NCBI RefSeq assembly: GCF_051622035.1
Contig: NC_135358.1
Span: forward strand, 3,350,501-3,414,500
Source: Arctopsyche grandis
Taxonomy: Eukaryota; Arthropoda; Insecta; Trichoptera; Hydropsychidae
Length of the DNA: 64,000 nt
Direction of reading: 5' to 3'
Shown: positions 57,785 through 64,000 of the stretch, in pieces
How the letters are laid out: each line of letters starts with the position of its first letter
Numbering within the stretch: position 1 is the stretch's first letter
Position numbers and translations under genes: made by a program
Notes under the pieces: model-generated
Databases searched by the model: none
Told to the model about the DNA's origin: nothing
The model's input: the letters and a program-made list of their open reading frames with translations, nothing else

Positions 57785-58790
57785 TTATTTATTTATAAAG
57801 TTACTTTTATCACTCTTATTTATTATATTATAGATAAGATCCCTTCCAAAATCCGGCTGCGGTCTAAATTAAAGGTCATTGAGATATTTAACTAAAAAAA
57901 ATATATGCAGATAATTATGTCTGGTGGAATTGATACAATTTCGATTAAGATACGAATATTTTTTCTATGCTTTGGACTATGATCCCTTTTATTGATCAAT
58001 TCATTTCATTCATTAATTTGGACTATGATTCCTTTTATTGATTAATTCATAAATCGTGAGATAATTCTCCCAATCTATGACATCATCAAAACGGGTGTCA
58101 TTTAAGTAAACTTATGTCTCCGACATGAAGCTAAAGGAATTTAATAGTTAATGAGCGCATTAAAAAATACATCGGAATTTTGTGTCGGGTCAAAGCGATG
58201 ACAGCTAGCAATTCAAACGCGGCTTCCTACCGCCCTTTCAAAATTCAATTAAAAGTGGTAAAAGTAGATTGTTTTACTCTCATTTATTATATCATAGATG
58301 GTGACCGGAAAAATGCACTCGAGATAGTTGCACTCTCGATACATCCAAACTTTCAAATATGTTTAAGGAGAACTAACGCAATAGAATTCCATAAAAAAGC
58401 GACAAGCGGTATTTGGATGTTAACCGAGGATGCTAACCTTTTTTTGTGGAATTCTATTGCGTAAGTTCTTTTTGAGTGCCTTTGGAAATTATGACTTCTC
58501 GAAACTGTGCTGCTATTCAGTGCAATTTAGTGCATCTTTCCGGGAACCATCATAGATAAGGTCCCTTCCAAAACCCGTCTGCAGTCTAAATTAAAGGTTA
58601 GTGAGATATTTAATTAAACATAAATATATGCAGATAATTGTGTCTGGTGTTATAAATATATGCAGAAATTTATTGATACAATTTCGATTAAGATACGAGT
58701 TTTTTTTCTATGCTTTGGACTATGATCCCTTTTATTGATCTTGAGATAATTCTCCCAATCTATCAAATTTCCCCCAAATATCTAATGAGA
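57545..58790 (+). repeat. Direct duplication of a ~500-bp segment
   Basis: Block A (57545-57715, with GATGACAGCTAGCAATCCAA) recurs at 58095-58240. Block B (57836-58070, with TCTATGCTTTGGACTATGAT) recurs at 58554-58790. An (AT)n tract at 57724-57781 separates A and B in copy 1. A MITE (58300-58548) separates them in copy 2. Confidence 0.8.
58300..58548. mobile_element. Mutator-like MITE with 9-bp duplication
   Basis: The ends GGTGACCGGAAAAATGCACT and AGTGCATCTTTCCGGGAACC form an inverted pair. ATCATAGAT lies at 58291-58299 and 58549-58557. Copy 1 of the duplication preserves the empty site (TTATAGATAAGATCCC near 57829). An inner inverted pair, ACGCAATAGAATTCCA and TGGAATTCTATTGCGT, also exists. 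The 94-codon frame across it is not a gene. Confidence 0.85.
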
Positions 58791-59252
58791 TTAATCCAAA
58801 AGTTTTTAGAACCATTTGGAAGCTAGTTCAGTACTCTGTCTAAGAACCACTGTCCCAATTCTTAATTGAAGAAAAAAGATTTTTCCACATTGTAGAAATT
58901 TTTTAGCAATCCCAATAGTCCAAGGTCTCAGTTTATCATCACGTTGACCTCGCCCTGTGTTAGACATGCAATAATAATATTGCATTTATTTGTAACTCTC
59001 ACGTGAGCAATATACATAGCCATGCATCCGGAAAAATGTGAGCAAACACGGCGAGTGCAAACTTCCGGTTAACTGCAAAATGTTGCTTGTGTATAATATG
59101 TGGTTCTGAATATGGAGCAAGGTTTCTGAATATTTTTTGAATAATTTGCAATGGTGCAATAGTACAACAGCTAAGTGTACACATGTTGTAATAGATAATG
59201 TATTTTGCGCAATTGGAGATTATTTTTTTATTATTTTTATTTTACATATATA

Positions 59253-59656
59253 CCAGGAAGGCCTTACAGGTAAATCCCAATGCGCCTTCCTGGCCAATTA
59301 CAAATACAAATGCAGCATTTTTATTATAAGTCGTTGAATTGCGAGACACTGAAAAAACTCGCAAATTAACGAGACATCTATGAATTGTACATAATTTTTA
59401 TTGTACATCAATCAAATTTCAAATAATGGTGACATAGTAGGTAGGAAGGATTTTTAGCCAATTTTTTTTTCCGGGAACCGTTTCAACAATGAAATCAGAG
59501 AAAATTGGCAAACTCTGATAGGAAACGATCAACCTGGAGTCACAAGTCCAGGTCTGACCAACAGCATACTCTGAAAAATTCATTTTCATTCAGGGATTGA
59601 ACCCGGCACCTTCTTGACGGTAAGCAGAAGCTTAACGTCCGAGCTATGCTGCTGGC
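59253..59656 (-). mobile_element. tRNA-derived SINE, head type I, full length with tail hairpin
   Basis: Read on the minus strand: head GCATAGCTCGGACGTTAAGC, box B GGGTTCAATCCCTG, type I insert, shared body, a CATAGATGTCTCG-like motif, then the tail hairpin (GGCCAGGAAGGCGCATTGGG to AAGGCCTTCCTGG). This copy ties the hairpin to the SINE 3' end. Confidence 0.78.
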
Positions 59657-60252
59657 TGATGTGTATCAATGGTTGGAGATAAGTTCAAGCACGTAAGCAC
59701 TTGCTACTTACTAATAACTGCTGGTGGGATTTCCTCTCTGGATAGTTTTTATTTGTTTTTGGTTCTTATTTAGAACTTGTCACATACATATTGCACGTAC
59801 ATATGTACAACGTTTTTAAGTTTTCCTTTTATGTTGTACTTCTCGTTATTTTTTATTTCTATAATATTGTATAGCATAAAAACTACGAGCTTACATAGAA
59901 AACCGCAGTTCCTACCGATATTTTATGCGGTTTTGCCTGACCGATAATATTCAGTTACAAAGCATGTCGGAACAGCAAATCCGCACATAATAATTTAACC
60001 TCGATTTAATTAAACAATTATTTGATATTCGCTACTGCAATATCAAATAGCAAACACTGGCTAGCTTTCTCTGCAATTCCATCTGTAATGTAATATAATT
60101 ATGGCTGTCATAAAGTCTGCACTTTGAATGGATTTCTAAACTTGTACTTCCTGTACGGGTGCGATGACCAATCGTTGGAAACTGGAAATGGACAGAACAA
60201 TATTTTTGGACAGAACTATAATAGAATTTTTTTTAAACCCTATCTCATTCAT

Positions 60253-60463
60253 AACTAGTGGTTAGCATATTATGCTTTCGAGCAGAGTGGTTACGGGCTC
60301 GAGTCCAGCTGTAGTCCCGCTGCTGGCCAGACCTTGGCTTGTGACTTTAAGTCGATCGTTTCTTATCAGAGTTTGCCAATTTTTCATTGAAATGGTTCGT
60401 GTAAAATTGGAATTTCATTACCTTTCCTATCTTTCTTGCTAATTTCAAGTTATTCAGCGAAAC
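60253..60463 (+). mobile_element. tRNA-derived SINE, head type II, 5'-truncated
   Basis: ACTAGTGGTTAGCATATTAT, GGGCTCGAGTCCAGC, then the shared body to GTTATTCAGCG. Confidence 0.72.
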
Positions 60464-60747
60464 GATCAAGTCTACGATACGATTCAGTGTATTCGTACCA
60501 TTAAGGCGCAAACATACTGAATCGAACGCCACGGGCGCGTTCTTGGCCTGCTGTGATGAAAAAGCATCTCACACCTTTTTTCGACAAGTTTCTCCTACAT
60601 TTTTTCAAATATGGGCATCACCGTTGTAGATCACTGTCAATACAAGGACTTTAGGCCTGGCTGCCATAGGATAGATTATGCGTGCCAGAGTTTTTTTTAC
60701 ATGTACAAAACTATTAAAAAAAACATGTCGCATGCCTCTCTGTCTAA

Positions 60748-60974
60748 GGGCGAAAACACACACTCGGTTTTTTTTTTTATATACTTTCAAACATGCGCAA
60801 AAAATGTGGCACGCCCAGCACACATCGTCCCAAAATCACCCCCTGGAATGTTTTAGGTAAAATTTTATCCAGTGATCGATAGCGGTGTATCCCATATTTA
60901 AAGAAATGTGGGTGACCCCCCACAGCGGGTATCCAAGCACACGACTTGCCGATCTTCCCCGTGTGATTTCGCCC
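60748..60974. mobile_element. Harbinger-like MITE, complete copy
   Basis: TAA lies at both sides (60745-60747, 60975-60977). The ends are GGGCGAAAACACACAC and GTGTGATTTCGCCC. It contains ATCACCCCCTGGAATGTTTT. The preceding 60525-60730 segment matches 44050-44240. Confidence 0.82.
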
Positions 60975-60977
60975 TAA

Positions 60978-62310
60978 GGCGCCTTCCCCATCGTCCCATA
61001 ATAATTACATGCAATGTTTCAGCATTGTAACGCTTCATAATGATGACGTCACTATCAAAGCGAATTCAATACCGTCCTTAAAGCAGTTTTTACTTTAAAA
61101 TTTTAAGATTCAATCAATCAAGACATTTTTTATCTATAAATCCGAGTGGTATTGTACTTTCTGAGAGCAACTTTAATAGTCCATACCGAAGAACTTGTTC
61201 TCGGTATGAACATCTATGTATGTACTTGGAAATTTATTTTTCTACTGGAATGCACTACATTTTAAAAGCATTTCGCTTACTTGATCTTATCTTTGAGCAA
61301 ATTTCGACACGTTTATCAAAGTCGTGTTCGATAAGACTGTTGAAATCTTATCGGTATATTTAATCTACACTATAGCGAGTTTCCTTACAACGTGCCTACA
61401 TAAGTGTACAAATTTTCTCACGCATTTTCTACCACAATAGTTACGATTTGCATTTATACTTTGCCCGCATCTAATTATTCCGCTTTCTCCCTTTGACAAA
61501 ATCTTCTTCTCAAATAGCGACTATCAATGTCTCAATAAGATGCGTTCCACATTCGAACAATGATCTAGCAACTCGAGTATCTTTTCTAGGAAGTGTGACT
61601 GCGTGTGTGTGAAAAGACCAAACTGGCACATCTGCTAATTATCTCATATTTTTTTTTCAACTCGGTTTTGTTTTTGTTTTTGTCATATTCAATAATTCAT
61701 AAGGCGTTTCTTTCTAGAAAATATTTAGATTCAGCCAGTGTGCGCGTACAAAAGATCTGAAAGTCCGATACTCGCTCCGGTACAAATGCGTTCCTAATTT
61801 CCACAAGTTAGGCTCGGTAGTCGTGAAGCATTGCGATTTCACGTCTAGTTTTTGTCATTGAAATTTTTCCATATATTGGTGATTTTTCGCGCATGTCACG
61901 TCAATTTTCAAGCACGTGAACGAGCTCTCTTTAGCATTCGCCATTTCGGTCTAGGAGCTGGCGATGTTCTCGGGAGAGCTTAGTCTTCCACAGAACGTGT
62001 TCTGAAAAGCAAACTGCGTGGGTAAAGAGCCTAAGACGAAGTGTACGTATTGTATTATATGTATGTATGTACGAGGAAAGTCCTTACATGGAAACGTGAT
62101 GCGTATAATGAATGTGTAACCGATTAAGTTCACCGTTTTCTCACTGAAATGCAACTACCAGGTAGTTAAGACTGGGCATAATCTGCAATTGCTTTCTCGG
62201 ACATGAATACAAATATCCCTTTTGATTAAGTCATACATCTTGACGTATACTGGGATCGAGGTATGGTACAGTTTTGAATTGCAGATTTTCGTAATTTATT
62301 TATTTATATT
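60978..62310 (+). other. Loco intron with a weak candidate 5'-UTR exon
   Basis: At 61730-62017 the sequence is less AT-rich and repeat-free, with GATTCAGCCAGTGTG, an E-box (AGCACGTGAA) near 61912, and a donor-like GCGTGG|GTAAAG. The ATG at 61961 stops after 14 codons, so any exon would be untranslated. Confidence 0.3.
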
Positions 62311-62375
62311 TATACCGGGAAGGCCTAACTGGTAACCCCAATGCCCTAACTGGTTCCTGGGCAGAAACATTGTAC
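62311..62375 (-). repeat. SINE/LINE 3'-tail hairpin, copy 5
   Basis: TATACCGGGAAGGCCTAACT with a slightly duplicated loop and AGAAACATTGTACAT, as at 276-316. Confidence 0.5.
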
Positions 62376-62386
62376 ATATTATACAT

Positions 62387-62800
62387 AACCAGCGGCGTGG
62401 ATTAGTTAGTGGTTAGCATAGTATGCTTTCGAGCAGAGTGGTCACGGGTTCGAGTCCCACTAGAGTCCCCCCGCTGACCAGGCATTGGTTTCTTATCAGA
62501 GTTTGCCAATTTTTCTGATTTTAATTGAAATGGTTCCTGTAAAAATTAGCATCTCCTTCCTATCTCTCTTGCTAATCTCAAAATCTTCAGCGTCTTGAGG
62601 TTCGCTAATTTGATTATAAAAATGCTGCAAAAATTTCTCCATAGATGTCAGCGTGTATGTTTATATGAATTCGCATTGTATAAAATGCTTACATATGTAT
62701 ATTGATTGCATTGTATTGTATGTGTTTAAGTAAAATCGCGGCTTTGGAGCGATCTATAAAGGCTAGTGTTCGTGTGAAAATAAAATTAAAAAAAAAATAA
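62387..62800 (+). mobile_element. tRNA-derived SINE, head type II, full length
   Basis: GCGTGGATTAGTTAGTGGTT head (a TTAG duplicated in box A), box B CGGGTTCGAGTCCCACTAGA, body, CCATAGATGTCAGCGTGTAT, and an A-rich end. Confidence 0.82.
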
Positions 62801-62839
62801 CATCCACAGAGACATGGTCACTGTGGTCATTTTTTTTTT

Positions 62840-63180
62840 TTTTGTAAATTTGCAGCATTTTTAAACAATTCAGCGAAATTCAGTAAATATATCAATTGAC
62901 ATCCACAGAGACATTTATAGTCAAATTTGTAAATTTTTTATTCAATTCAGAGAAATTCAAGATTGCTTAAAACTCGATGTTTTGCGAGAAAATAGGTAAG
63001 GTTGTCAATTTGTTAGAACTGCTTCAAATTAAAATCAGATAAATTAGCAAACTATGATCGGAAACGATCGTCCTGGAGTCACAAATCCATGGTCTGGCCA
63101 CCAGAAACCAGTGGGATTTGAACCCGTGACCACCTTGTTCAAAGCATTATATGCTAACCACTGATTTATTCCGCTAGTTA
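62840..63180 (-). mobile_element. tRNA-derived SINE, head type II
   Basis: Minus-strand copy very like 755-1330 but without the hAT insertion. It keeps the duplicated GTAAATTTGCAGCATTTT segment. Confidence 0.78.
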
Positions 63181-63206
63181 AAACCACATGAACTCTGAAT
63201 CCATGT

Positions 63207-63282
63207 GGGTACTTGAGTACTTGGGTACTTGAGTACTTGGGTACTTGAGTACTTGGGTACTTGAGTACTTGGGTACTTGAGT
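63207..63282. repeat. 16-bp tandem repeat
   Basis: Nearly five copies of GGGTACTTGAGTACTT, itself two 8-mers differing by one base. Confidence 0.9.
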
Positions 63283-63390
63283 GACAAAAGCAAGGTAAAA
63301 CTTTGCATTGTATTCATTTCATTTATGATATTGTAGTAAATAATCAAAAGGTTTCTACTAGCGAATGCGCTCAGCTGCGTTTGGGTTTTG

Positions 63391-63570
63391 ATGCAACGTA
63401 CATATGTACTGACAAATCAAAACGTTGAACCCAAGGTAGATGATACTCAAGTGCAAATAAATTTATATGCGAAATTCGATTATGAGTTCGAGTTCAACGA
63501 ACCCATGTTCACGTCGCCGATTATCATCAATCAAATTCTTAAATCGTTACACCATTTAGTTGGAGCTTAG
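63391..63570 (+). CDS. Unassigned possible terminal exon
   Basis: An open stretch reads MQRTYVLTNQNVEPKVDDTQ and ends INQILKSLHHLVGA and TAG. Codon choice and a Glu/Phe/Asp-rich middle (KFDYEFEFNEPMFTSP) look more protein-like than neighbouring frames. AATAAA follows about 40 bp after the stop (near 63610). I recognise no domain, and the splice acceptor is uncertain. It could be the 3' end of a gene nested in the loco intron, a decayed mobile-element ORF, or chance. Confidence 0.3.
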   Translation: MQRTYVLTNQNVEPKVDDTQVQINLYAKFDYEFEFNEPMFTSPIIINQILKSLHHLVGA

Positions 63571-64000
63571 TATTTATATTTTCGTTGTTGATTAACTAGT
63601 ACTTTATTAAATAAATTGGACACTCTGCATTGCTGTGCGTTCGTTCCCACATCGTTTGTCCTGACCATCACATCCTCATTACGAGCACGGACTATGTTTT
63701 GGTCTGCGCATCTTTCATTTAATTTGTCTCCTTGTAGATAGATGCGCATTTCAAGGCTTCAATTTGAAAAAAGTCATCTTATTTGTCGCGTAAGCTTCTT
63801 TGAATGTAAAATACAACTTGCATTACGAAAGTTGATTGATCTTATCATATCATATCATGCGTGCTCGTACCAGTTAGTTTGCAATGACAATCGTAATTCG
63901 CTTTCAATAGGTATATGTAATTAATTTATGAGAAACAATTTCACGGTGAAAGTTTTTTTTTTAATAAACACTATCATCATTGACATTGCCGTACCTTTCT
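63571..64000 (+). other. Right edge, no clear feature
   Basis: AT-rich; no gene or bounded repeat recognised. Confidence 0.4.

Overview
The window is insect genomic DNA. It is AT-rich, with spliced genes, short TTAGG-type runs, ATAC/ATGT microsatellites and many DNA-transposon relics and tRNA-derived SINEs. I cannot fix the order: the delta-class GST and the BTB protein look generally insect-like.

Left part (1-20.6 kb). The last three coding exons of a delta-class glutathione S-transferase lie on the + strand (2028-3209); its first coding exon is not in the window. Tail-to-tail with it on the - strand is a BTB/POZ gene resembling mod(mdg4) (5032-20.6 kb). Three common exons (18996-20195) encode the BTB domain and an acidic linker. 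They end at a phase-1 donor that can splice to any of four terminal exons, all opening in phase 1. Two encode FLYWCH zinc fingers (5032-5294, 7307-7605). Two encode a Cys/His module like the C-terminal domain of piggyBac transposases (9403-9596, 15092-15387). Between them sit TTAA-flanked MITEs, long inverted-repeat elements and a nested set of transposons at 15785-17348.

Middle (20.6-28.3 kb). Divergent from the BTB gene is loco, the insect RGS12 homologue. Two large coding exons (25049-25758 and 25838-28278) encode a PDZ domain, a PTB domain and a long linker, 1047 residues in total. A GC-rich segment (22.93-23.29 kb) lies between the two genes and is the likeliest promoter region. Three tandem copies of a ~265-bp unit, one split by a solo LTR, lie just before the first loco coding exon.

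Right part (28.3-64 kb). No RGS, RBD or GoLoco exon is seen, so this is probably one long loco intron. Three short ATG-containing exons (32221, 48063, 56607) each end at a phase-0 donor, the phase left by the PTB exon. They look like alternative first exons giving short loco isoforms. The rest is repeats: about 13 SINE copies with two different tRNA-like heads on one shared body, Jockey-type LINE 3' ends, a solo LTR, and hAT-, Harbinger- and Mutator-like MITEs with clear target-site duplications. A possible unassigned 3' exon with a polyadenylation signal is at 63.4-63.6 kb.

The GST is a cytosolic detoxification enzyme, the BTB protein a nuclear chromatin or insulator factor, and Loco a G-protein regulator. 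They appear to be neighbours by position, not a pathway.
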